NCBI GenBank assembly: GCA_964245075.1
Contig: CAXTLC010000001.1
Location: forward strand, 1-64,000
Reading direction: 5' to 3'
Source of the DNA: LMUY01 sp964245075
Lineage (GTDB): Bacteria; Pseudomonadota; Alphaproteobacteria; Acetobacterales; Acetobacteraceae
DNA length: 64,000 nucleotides
Position numbers and translations under genes: made by a program. Positions 56,879-64,000 of the stretch are shown here, piece after piece (position 1 is the first letter of the stretch; every line of letters begins with the position of its first letter). The notes below the pieces were generated by a model. The model made no database searches and was not told the DNA's origin. It saw only the letters and a program-made list of their open reading frames with translations.

Positions 56879-58193
56879 GCATGTCGATGATCGCCCGGCG
56901 GCGCAGGTCACGCAGCACCTGGCGCGACACCAACTCCACCCGCTCGTTCAGCAAGCGGTTGCCGATTTCCTCCGCGCTGGCGTCGGCCAGGTTCTTCTGG
57001 TCCCGCGAGCAGATCATCAGCAGGCCGATGCCGTCGGTCGACACCAGCGGCCGGCTGACTTGGTTGGGACCGAGGCCGGACAGCAGCGACTTCATCGTCG
57101 GGTTCAGGCCTTCCAGCCGCACCTCGCCGGGATCGGCCGGGCGGGGGCTGCCGACAGCCTTGTTCGCCGCCTCCATGGCGGCGCAGTCGTGCACCGATTT
57201 GGTCAGTCCCTGGGCGGCAAGCAGTTGCTTCCTCTGCTGGTCGGTCGGGTTTGCCGGGTCGAGCGTGGCGGAGAACGGCAGGAACACCTGGCGCAGCGAC
57301 AGCATGGTCCCCATGTCGTGGCCGATCTCGCGCTTGCCGCGCATCGTCACGATCGAGATGCCGCCCGGCACCTTGATCGGGTTGCTGACGGCGCCTTCCG
57401 GCATCTCCTGGAGCGTGGCCGCGACCTGCGCATCCTGCTGGCTCAGCCGGATCCAGCCGAGGTCGCCGCCTTGCAGCGCGGTCTGGCTCTGGCTGAACTG
57501 AGCGGCCACCACCGAGAACGGCGCGCCGGCGCGCAACTGGGCGATGACCGCGTCGGCGAAGCGCTGCGTGTCGGCAGCCTTGGCCGGGTCGTCGATCGGC
57601 AGGAAGATCTCGCCGACGCGATACTCGGCCTGCCCGGTCTCGGCCTTCAGCACCGCCTGCTGCGCGGCGATGTCGGCCGCCGAGACCTCGCTGCGCGCGC
57701 CGAGATCCTCCCGCAGCACGCGCGACCAGCCGATCTGCACCCGGGTCTGGTCGACGAGGGTGCGCAGGGCCACTCCTTCCGCCCCGAGCTTGGCGCGCAG
57801 GCTGCCTGGCTGCATGCCGTTGCGCTGCTCGATCCCGCTGATGGCGTCGGCGATCTCCTTGTCGCTGACGACGATCTTGCGCCGCTGCGCTTCCTGCAAC
57901 CGCAGGCGCTCGTCGATCAGTTGCTGGGTGACCTGCGGCCGCAGCCGGGCCAGCACCTCCGGCGTCACCGGCAGCCCGGTGGACAGCGCGAACAGCCGGC
58001 CGCGGGCCGTGACGTCGCCGGCGCTGATCACGTCCCCGTTCACCGTGGCGACGATATGCTCGCCCGGCTCCGCGGTGCTGACCGGCTGGGCCGGGCCGGC
58101 GTCCAAGAGGCGGCGAGGCATGGCGCTGGCCGGACCGTAGCCCGCCAGGCAGGCGGCCAGGCAGAGGGGAGCCGTCAAGGTGAGGTGGCGCAT
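56871..58193 (-). CDS. surA: Peptidyl-prolyl isomerase/chaperone SurA
   Basis: 440 residues. The signal peptide (RHLTLTAPLCLAACLAGYGPASA) is followed by a SurA N-terminal chaperone domain (IVATVNGDVISAGDVTAR near 51-68; EVLARLRPQVTQQLIDERL) and two parvulin-type domains. The first (EYRVGEIFLPIDD, QGGDLGWIRLSQ, GGISIVTMRGKR) is recognisable; the second is weaker. It escorts outer-membrane proteins such as LptD through the periplasm. It lies 19 bases after lptD and overlaps ksgA. The ATG at 58193 is required for the signal peptide. Confidence 0.9.
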   Translation of the reverse strand: MRHLTLTAPLCLAACLAGYGPASAMPRRLLDAGPAQPVSTAEPGEHIVATVNGDVISAGDVTARGRLFALSTGLPVTPEVLARLRPQVTQQLIDERLRLQEAQRRKIVVSDKEIADAISGIEQRNGMQPGSLRAKLGAEGVALRTLVDQTRVQIGWSRVLREDLGARSEVSAADIAAQQAVLKAETGQAEYRVGEIFLPIDDPAKAADTQRFADAVIAQLRAGAPFSVVAAQFSQSQTALQGGDLGWIRLSQQDAQVAATLQEMPEGAVSNPIKVPGGISIVTMRGKREIGHDMGTMLSLRQVFLPFSATLDPANPTDQQRKQLLAAQGLTKSVHDCAAMEAANKAVGSPRPADPGEVRLEGLNPTMKSLLSGLGPNQVSRPLVSTDGIGLLMICSRDQKNLADASAEEIGNRLLNERVELVSRQVLRDLRRRAIIDMRG

Positions 58194-58212
58194 GGTGCGA
58201 ACGATCCGTCTG

Positions 58213-60423
58213 CTAGCCGTGGAACCCGAACTGGCCGACCGTCTTGAGCGTGATCTGGAACAGGAGGGTGGTTCCGCCGCTGTCATTGTTGATCGACGTA
58301 TAGCGCTTCACGAAGTTGACGTCGAATATGAAGCACTCATCCTCGTACGCGCCGCGCGCGCCCGTCGCGACGAACTTGTTCAGCTGCATGTCGCGCCTGG
58401 CATACCCGCTGAACTTGTATCGGCCGTACTGCGTCGCCGCGGACAGAGTCAGTTCGTTGCGCGGCACGAAGTAGCTGGCCGGGTAGCCGTTGGGCGGCAC
58501 GGTGACCGGCGACTGGTCATACAGGAAATACGGGTTGGTGGAGAAGTACGAGTAGCCGGCCGACACGCGCAGCAGGGGCACCCCGGTGGAGGCGACCACG
58601 TCGGCAAAGCGGAGGCTGGCGCTGCGCTGGTCCACCCGGGTGCGCGCCGTCAGGTCCAGCCACTTCGCCGGCGTGACCGTGGCGCGGGCGACGATGTCCG
58701 AGACGTGGCGGTTCAGGCCGCTCCGCAACGGCGTGCTCTTGTCCACGTGCTCTTGGTAGGATTGGCCGACCAGGGTGTCCACGTTGGTGCCATCCACCGT
58801 CCAGGCGCTGTGCACCCCGACATTGGCCCGCAGCCCTCCCTCGAACCGGTCGATGCCGGGGAAACGGTTGATCGAGAACAGGTTCGCATCGCTGAACTCG
58901 AAATCCAGGCTGTCCTCGTTGGGGATGTTCCTTCTCAGGAAGGACCCGGCGTTCGGCTGCGCGATGAGCTGGACGATCGGCTCCACGATCTGTGATCCGG
59001 TCACCCCGCCGTCGCGGATGAAGGGCCAGCGCATCTCGGCTGCGAGCGTCGGCTGGGCGCGGACCGTTTCAGTGCTTCCGGCGCTGCCGTAGGTGGGCTG
59101 CTGGTCCAGGCTGGTCGAGGAGTAGGCGGCCATGTCGGCATGGACCTGGACGGTGTACTGCTCTCCCAACCCCCCGGCGAACGGACGCTGCCAGTCCAGC
59201 CGAGCTCCCGCACGCTGGGTGTTCGTGCCCTGCGGACGGACGACGTTGAAGTCCGTGGTGTCGAATTCCACCCGGCCGCCGAGCGCGTCCGGCTGCCCGA
59301 AGAAGCTGTATTCATAGCGCGGCAGCACGTAGGGCAGCTTGCTCTGGTTGATGGAGGTCGCCAGGCCCTGGTAGGCGATGGCGTCCAGCTTGGTGTAGGC
59401 GCCGACGCCGAACCCTTCGACGAACGCGCTGCTCGCCAGGACGCTGCTGTAGTCCTCGATCCGGAAGTCCCGCAGGTAATTGGTCGAGCTGGCGCGGTTG
59501 ACGTTGAAGCCGTAGCGCCAGGTATCGTCGTAGTTGAACGTTCCCTTGGTGGCGATGTAGCCCTGCGGCCTGCCCTGGTCGATGGCAGTTGCGCCGTCGG
59601 CGATGAGCCGGCCGTTGTTGAACTGCCGGCGGTAATAGGCGCTGATCTGCTCGCCCGAGCCGGTCGTCACCTCCGGCGTGACCGTCAGGTCCTGGTTCGG
59701 GTCGATCGCCCAATAGTAGGGTGCGGAGAAGAACTCGCCGATATGGGCGGCATGGCCGAAGCCCGGCACCAGGAAGCCGCTGGCCCGCTGGACCGAGGGG
59801 TCCGCATGGGAGAAGTACGGCAGGTAAAGGACGGGCACCCCGTAGATGTCCAGCAAAGCGTCCTGGTACTCGATCCGGTGGTTCTCGACGTCCTGCGTCG
59901 CCGAAACGGCGCGCAACTGCCAGAGCGGCGGCTTGCTCGGGTCCGTCTTGCACAGGTCGCAACTGGTATAGACGGCGTGGGTCAGGTCGTTGACCTTGCC
60001 ATCCACCCGGCGCGCGCCGTTGGCCACCAGCTTGCCGTTTTCCGCCAGCAGGGTGCGCATGCCGCGCAGCACGCCTTCCCGCATGCCCTGGGTCAGCTCG
60101 GCATAGTCGGCGAACAGCACCTGGCCGTCCGGCTCCACCAGCACGACGTTGCCGCTGGCCGCGGCGACATTGGTGTTGCGGTCGAACGTCACCTTGTCCG
60201 CCCGCAGCACGTGGTCGTTCTGCCAAGCCTCCACATGGCCGCTCGCGGTCACCACGCCAGCGGCGCGGTCGTACTCGAAGTTGTCGGCGGTGAACGCCAC
60301 CGGCTGATTCCGGTCCAGCGGGGTGGAGCTCTTGCCTCCAACACCCGCGAATTGGGCCGAAGCCCGCTGCGGCGCAGCCAGCGCCGCCACGGCCAGCCCG
60401 GCCAGGAGCCAATGCCGACGCAC
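58213..60423 (-). CDS. lptD: LPS-assembly protein LptD
   Basis: A 736-residue outer-membrane LPS translocon. The signal peptide ends at RASAQ. The OstA/LptA-like N-terminal domain has PVAFTADNFEYDRAAGVVTASGHVEAWQ (landmark DRAAGVVTASGHV) and VDGKVNDLTHAVYTSCDLC. The large beta-barrel has LYLPYFSHADPSVQRASGFLVPGFG (landmark PYFSHADPSVQRASGFL). Two cysteines, CDLC, lie near the start as in other LptD, but I see few C-terminal cysteines for the disulphide pattern known from E. coli. The GTG start overlaps the lptG stop by one base. It inserts lipopolysaccharide into the outer leaflet. Confidence 0.92.
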   Translation of the reverse strand: MRRHWLLAGLAVAALAAPQRASAQFAGVGGKSSTPLDRNQPVAFTADNFEYDRAAGVVTASGHVEAWQNDHVLRADKVTFDRNTNVAAASGNVVLVEPDGQVLFADYAELTQGMREGVLRGMRTLLAENGKLVANGARRVDGKVNDLTHAVYTSCDLCKTDPSKPPLWQLRAVSATQDVENHRIEYQDALLDIYGVPVLYLPYFSHADPSVQRASGFLVPGFGHAAHIGEFFSAPYYWAIDPNQDLTVTPEVTTGSGEQISAYYRRQFNNGRLIADGATAIDQGRPQGYIATKGTFNYDDTWRYGFNVNRASSTNYLRDFRIEDYSSVLASSAFVEGFGVGAYTKLDAIAYQGLATSINQSKLPYVLPRYEYSFFGQPDALGGRVEFDTTDFNVVRPQGTNTQRAGARLDWQRPFAGGLGEQYTVQVHADMAAYSSTSLDQQPTYGSAGSTETVRAQPTLAAEMRWPFIRDGGVTGSQIVEPIVQLIAQPNAGSFLRRNIPNEDSLDFEFSDANLFSINRFPGIDRFEGGLRANVGVHSAWTVDGTNVDTLVGQSYQEHVDKSTPLRSGLNRHVSDIVARATVTPAKWLDLTARTRVDQRSASLRFADVVASTGVPLLRVSAGYSYFSTNPYFLYDQSPVTVPPNGYPASYFVPRNELTLSAATQYGRYKFSGYARRDMQLNKFVATGARGAYEDECFIFDVNFVKRYTSINNDSGGTTLLFQITLKTVGQFGFHG

Positions 60424-61535
60424 TAGCCGTCTTCCAAGTGGAGCAGCAGCGAGATGGCGAGCATCAGTCCGGCCAGCGCCGGCGCCCAGGCGGCCAGGAC
60501 GGCGGGCAGCGTGCCGGATTGACCGAATTCCTCCGTCACCTTGGACACCACGAACAGCATGAAGCCGGCCGCCACCCCGCTGCCGATCATCTGGGCGACG
60601 CCGCCGCGCCGGCTCGGCCGCATGGAGAAGCCGGCCGACACCAGGGTCATCGTGCCGGCGAGCAGCGGCAAGGCGAGCAGGGCTTGAAAGTGCAGCCGGT
60701 GGCGGATGGCGGAGAAGCCGGACCGTTCCAGCAGGGCGATGAAGTCCGGCAGCGCCCAGATCGACAACGTATCCGGCGAGGCGAAGCTTTCTTGCACGCG
60801 GTTCACCGTCAGGTCGGTCGGCAGCCGCATGGTGCCCGCCGGGTCCGGCAGGTGGTCCGGCCGCATCGTGCGCGCGTCGTGCAGGAGCCAGGCCCCGCGG
60901 GTGAGCTGCGCGTCCGACGCCTGCACCCGGACCAGCTCGCGGTCCCCCGCACTCAAGCGGAACACGCTGACCCCGGTGGCCGTCAGCTTGCCCTTCTGCA
61001 AGGACACGGAGTCGGCGTGCAGGATGGCCACGCCGCCCGGGTCAAGCTCGTGGTCCGCCTGCCGCAGCCAGAGCTGGCCACCCGACAAGGCGAGCGGGCC
61101 GCCGCTGGTGCGCAGGTAGGCATTGTCCAGCGCTTCCGCCCGGGCGAGCATGGCAGAGGAAAGCGGGCTGACCACGCCCGTCGCCGCCACCCCGAGCAGC
61201 AAGGCGCAGGCAACGGGGGCGGACAGGAACTGCCAGGCCGACACCCCGGCGGCCCGCGCCACGATCAGCTCGGACGACCGCGTCAGCCGCCAGAACGCGA
61301 TGATGCCGCCCAGCAGCACCCCGAACGGCAGGATCTGCATGGCGATGTAGGGCAGGCGCAAGGCGGCGATCTGCAACACCAGGGCGAAGGTGGCATCCGG
61401 CTTGGTGGCCGACCGGCGCAGCAGCTCGATGAAGTCGAACAGCGACACCAGGCCGGACAGCGCCGCGAGCATGGACAGCACCGCCGCCATGAACTGCCGC
61501 GCGACGTACAGGGACAGGGTGGCGGCGATCGTCAC
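60423..61535 (-). CDS. lptG: LPS export ABC transporter permease LptG
   Basis: A 370-residue permease with three N-terminal helices, a periplasmic beta-jellyroll domain (about 105-265) and three C-terminal helices. QILPFGVLLGGIIAFWRLTRSSELIVARAAGVS (landmark FWRLTRSSELIVARAAG near 92-108) is the LptF/G coupling region. The end of the protein has FQALLALPLLAGTMTLVSAGFSMRP. The GTG at 61535 overlaps the lptF stop (GTGA). With LptF and an LptB ATPase encoded elsewhere, it extracts LPS from the inner membrane. Confidence 0.93.
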   Translation of the reverse strand: MTIAATLSLYVARQFMAAVLSMLAALSGLVSLFDFIELLRRSATKPDATFALVLQIAALRLPYIAMQILPFGVLLGGIIAFWRLTRSSELIVARAAGVSAWQFLSAPVACALLLGVAATGVVSPLSSAMLARAEALDNAYLRTSGGPLALSGGQLWLRQADHELDPGGVAILHADSVSLQKGKLTATGVSVFRLSAGDRELVRVQASDAQLTRGAWLLHDARTMRPDHLPDPAGTMRLPTDLTVNRVQESFASPDTLSIWALPDFIALLERSGFSAIRHRLHFQALLALPLLAGTMTLVSAGFSMRPSRRGGVAQMIGSGVAAGFMLFVVSKVTEEFGQSGTLPAVLAAWAPALAGLMLAISLLLHLEDG

Positions 61536-62671
61536 GCTGCATTCTCCGCCGCAAGCAGCGCCACCGGCATGTCCGCGCGATGCGGGCGAAACAGCAGCCA
61601 GGCGCAGACCACGCCCGGCCCGGCCGCGACCGCCCAGATCAGCGGCAGCAAGGCGGTCGAGCGTGCCGCCAGGTTCGCCACGGCGAGCTGCACCGCCAGC
61701 AGCACCACCACGCACGTCACCGCTGCCAAAGGCCGGAGGACGCCGCCATGGCGGCGGAACGCGCCCGTCAGCACGAACAGCAGCGCCACCGCCGCGAAGG
61801 AGGCCGCCGTGAGCGGGGCGGACAGGCGCCGCGCCGCTTCCACCAGGAACTTGCCGGAGTCGCGCGCATTCAGCGCACTTGTTTCCGGATGGGTCAGCTC
61901 CGAGAGAGACATCTCATTGACGTCCCGGTAGCGCACGTCCTCCGTCTTGCCCGGCTGCGCCAGGTCCACGGAGTTCTGCGCAAAGGTCAACACGTTCAGC
62001 CGCCCGGTTTGCCGGTCGATCTCCTCGCGCGAGCCGTTCTCCATCAGCACGGCCGGGCCGTTGGCGCCTTCCACCAAGCGGCCCCGCTCGGCCAGGATGG
62101 TCGCGCGGCTGTTCTTCTGCCGGTCATCCTGCACCAGGATGCCGCGCAGCGTGCCGTCCACGTCGCGGGACCGGACATACACCGTCATATCCTCGGAAAC
62201 GGGAGTGAACACGCCTTCCTGCAACAGGAAGGCAGCGATGCGGTTGCGGATCTCGAACTGGTATTCCCGGAACGAGGCGTAGCTGCTCGGCACCACCCAG
62301 ATGTTCAGCACGTAGCAGCAGACGACGGCCAGCGCCGCCAAGGCGAGCGCCGGCCTTGCCACGGCGAACGGGGACATGCCGGCGGACCGCATGACCGTCA
62401 GTTCCCGGTCACCAGCCAGGCGCCCGTAGACGAACTGCACCACGACGAAGGTGGTGATCGGCAGGATCACCGCGACGAAGCTGGGAACGAGCAGTCCGGT
62501 CAGCCCCAGGAACACCCAGAGCGACAGCCCGCGGTTGACCACCAGCTCCACGAAGCGGAGCGATTGCGTAAGCCAGATCAGCCCCACCAGGGCACTGGTG
62601 GACGCGACCAGCGCAATGAGCAACTGACGAAAAACATACCGGTCCAGGCGGGTGACGGCGGGGCGCGACAT
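61532..62671 (-). CDS. lptF: LPS export ABC transporter permease LptF
   Basis: 379 residues with the same layout as LptG. RLDRYVFRQLLIA opens the protein. VYGRLAGDRELTVMRSAGMSPF (landmark RELTVMRSAGMS near 84-95) is the coupling helix. The periplasmic part includes FLLQEGVFTPVSEDMTVYVRSRD (landmark LQEGVF), and three helices close the protein. The ATG at 62671 is the natural start; the open frame continues far upstream, antisense-like, over the next gene. It is the first gene of the lptF-lptG-lptD-surA-ksgA series, all coupled or nearly so. Confidence 0.93.
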   Translation of the reverse strand: MSRPAVTRLDRYVFRQLLIALVASTSALVGLIWLTQSLRFVELVVNRGLSLWVFLGLTGLLVPSFVAVILPITTFVVVQFVYGRLAGDRELTVMRSAGMSPFAVARPALALAALAVVCCYVLNIWVVPSSYASFREYQFEIRNRIAAFLLQEGVFTPVSEDMTVYVRSRDVDGTLRGILVQDDRQKNSRATILAERGRLVEGANGPAVLMENGSREEIDRQTGRLNVLTFAQNSVDLAQPGKTEDVRYRDVNEMSLSELTHPETSALNARDSGKFLVEAARRLSAPLTAASFAAVALLFVLTGAFRRHGGVLRPLAAVTCVVVLLAVQLAVANLAARSTALLPLIWAVAAGPGVVCAWLLFRPHRADMPVALLAAENAA

Positions 62672-62784
62672 GGGATGGCGGGAGCACCGTGTTGTTGAGG
62701 CAAGGCCAGCATAGCGCCCGGCCGTCCCCGGTAAAACCCGCGGCGCGTCGGCCGTAACATTTCTGTGTGCGACCGTGGCGGAGG

Positions 62785-64000
62785 CTACTCGACATGCACG
62801 GCCCGGCCGGCGACCGGCCGGCGGCGCGGCAGGAAGAACGCCAGCAGGCAGGCCACCCCCATCAGGGCCGCGTTGCAGGACAGGGCGGTGGACAGCGCCC
62901 GCTCGTAGTCCCGGCTCGTCGGGGCGGGGCCGAGCATGGCGAAGAACATGCCCATGATCACCGCCACGCCAAGCCCGAAGGAGACCTGCTGCACCATGGT
63001 GAACACGCCTGACGCCGCCCCGGCCTCCTGCGGCGGGATGCGGCTGCTGCCAACCACGGACGCAACCAGGGTGGGCAGCGCCAGGCCTTGGCCGCATCCG
63101 TAGTACACCAGCACCGGCCACAGCAGGGCGAGGCTTGGCGGCGCCCCTCCGGCCATCCGCAGGAGCAGCACCACAAGCAGCAGCCCGGTCCCCTGGAACG
63201 CGGTCCCCAGGCTGATCGTGCGCGGCCCGAGCCGCCGCGCCACCTGGGACGACAGCAGGGACGCGCCCATGAAGCCGATCCCGAACGCGACGAAGACCAG
63301 CCCGGTCGCGAACGGGCCGTAGCCGAACCCTTGCTGCAAGGTGACGGTGATGCCCATGAAGAAGGCGGCCAGCCCGGAGAAGAAAGCCAGCGCGATCAGG
63401 AGGCCGAGCGAGAACGCCGGGTCTCGGAACAGCCGCAGGTTGACCAGGGGTGACCGGCGCTGTGCCAGCAGCATCCACTCGTAGCCGACAAAGGCGGCGA
63501 GCGCCGGGACGGCAGCCAAGAGGCATGCCACCGTCCACCACGGCCAGCCGAGGCCCGGACCCTCCACCAGCGGATAAACCAGCAGGAACAGCGCGGACGT
63601 CGCCAACGCGATGCCGCCGGCGTCCAGCGTCGGCCGGCCTGCCGCGCGCGACTCCCGCAAGGTGCGGTGGGCGAACCACAGCGCCACGGCGCCGACCGGC
63701 ACGTTGACCAGGAAGATCGGCCGCCAGCCGAGCCCGGCGATGTTCGCCTGCACCAGCGCGCCGCCGATGAACTGCGCCACGATGGACGCCAGGCCGAGCG
63801 TGGTGCCGAAATAGCCGATGGCGCGCGGCCGCTCGGCGGCCGGGAAGGTGACGCGGATCATCGCCAGCACCTGCGGGTTCATCAGCGCCGCCGTCAGCCC
63901 CTGCAGGATGCGCGCGGCGATCAGCACCGCCGGGCTGGTCGCCAGGCCGCACAGGGCGGACGCGATGGTGAAGCCGACCATGCCGGCGATGAACATCCGC
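62785..64000 (-). CDS. MFS drug exporter, DHA2 (EmrB/QacA)-like, 5' end outside the window
   Basis: At least 403 residues are visible, and the start lies beyond base 64000. FTIASALCGLATSPAVLIAARILQGLTAALMNPQ (landmark RILQGLTAALMNPQ) is the antiporter motif region of 14-helix exporters. GYFGTTLGLASIVAQFIGGAL and GLGWRPIFLVNVPVGAV (landmark WRPIFLVNVPVG) are also standard for EmrB/QacA. The protein ends with a cytoplasmic RRRPVAGRAVHVE tail. It probably exports drugs or other small molecules. It is transcribed in the same direction as lptF, with 113 bases between. Confidence 0.88.
   Translation of the reverse strand, partial: RMFIAGMVGFTIASALCGLATSPAVLIAARILQGLTAALMNPQVLAMIRVTFPAAERPRAIGYFGTTLGLASIVAQFIGGALVQANIAGLGWRPIFLVNVPVGAVALWFAHRTLRESRAAGRPTLDAGGIALATSALFLLVYPLVEGPGLGWPWWTVACLLAAVPALAAFVGYEWMLLAQRRSPLVNLRLFRDPAFSLGLLIALAFFSGLAAFFMGITVTLQQGFGYGPFATGLVFVAFGIGFMGASLLSSQVARRLGPRTISLGTAFQGTGLLLVVLLLRMAGGAPPSLALLWPVLVYYGCGQGLALPTLVASVVGSSRIPPQEAGAASGVFTMVQQVSFGLGVAVIMGMFFAMLGPAPTSRDYERALSTALSCNAALMGVACLLAFFLPRRRPVAGRAVHVE

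Noticed and set aside
62671..63952. Upstream extension of lptF to an 806-residue frame
   Set aside because: The extra part overlaps the MFS gene out of frame, is Arg/Gly-rich and lacks membrane helices; the ATG at 62671 gives the normal LptF N-terminus.

Overview
The window is GC-rich chromosomal DNA from an alphaproteobacterium, most likely Rhodospirillales/Acetobacteraceae. The evidence for this is the DUF1244, DUF1491 and DUF2059 families, the lptF-lptG-lptD-surA-ksgA string, a tRNA without encoded CCA, and OmpA-type porin-like proteins. The assignment is inferred from gene content; no rRNA is present. Most flanking genes are housekeeping or catabolic and very GC-rich.

Layout. 0.26-8.66 kb: a divergent cluster of a LIV-type (branched-chain amino acid/amide) ABC importer, with a hydantoinase/oxoprolinase pair (hyuA-hyuB) placed inside the transporter operon. 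8.66-9.11 kb: an AT-rich gene-free gap with a copy of a dispersed repeat. 9.11-28.05 kb: one tightly overlapping six-gene operon. It encodes a two-protein, PUFA-synthase-like (Pfa-like) polyketide/lipid synthase, a MacA-MacB type efflux pair, a fusion of a SAM methyltransferase with an ABC ATPase, and an ABC-2 type permease. 28.08 kb: tRNA-Ser(CGA). 28.2-36.3 kb: manganese uptake (mntH/mntR), potassium uptake (kup), a class V aminotransferase, a D-hydantoinase/dihydropyrimidinase, a quinone oxidoreductase and DUF1491. 36.5-41.6 kb: two tandem OmpA-like outer-membrane proteins, then a circularly permuted ATP-grasp/alpha-E pair. 42-50.2 kb: hydrolase, zwf, an isocitrate-dehydrogenase-like gene, a frameshifted SDR, aqpZ, DUF2059, pyruvate kinase and DUF1244. 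50.4-56 kb: MFS transporter, PEBP protein and a PaoABC-like molybdenum oxidoreductase. 56-62.7 kb: ksgA, surA, lptD, lptG and lptF (LPS export and outer-membrane assembly). 62.8-64 kb: an MFS drug-exporter gene cut by the window edge.

The most interesting system is the 9.1-28.05 kb operon. The first protein carries two nitronate-monooxygenase/PfaD-like barrels, then KS-AT-ACP-ACP-ACP-KR. The second carries a KS-like domain without catalytic residues (chain-length-factor-like), an AT, a double-hotdog dehydratase and a PPTase-like domain that appears to have lost its metal-binding acids. Together they hold the domain set needed to build and reduce a long acyl/polyketide chain. The remaining four genes would methylate the product and export it. 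The product cannot be told from sequence; a secondary lipid or lipid-like polyketide is the natural inference.

Several families of short intergenic repeats are scattered through the window. One has copies on both sides of the liv/hyu cluster and again at 50.4 kb, and another flanks aqpZ.
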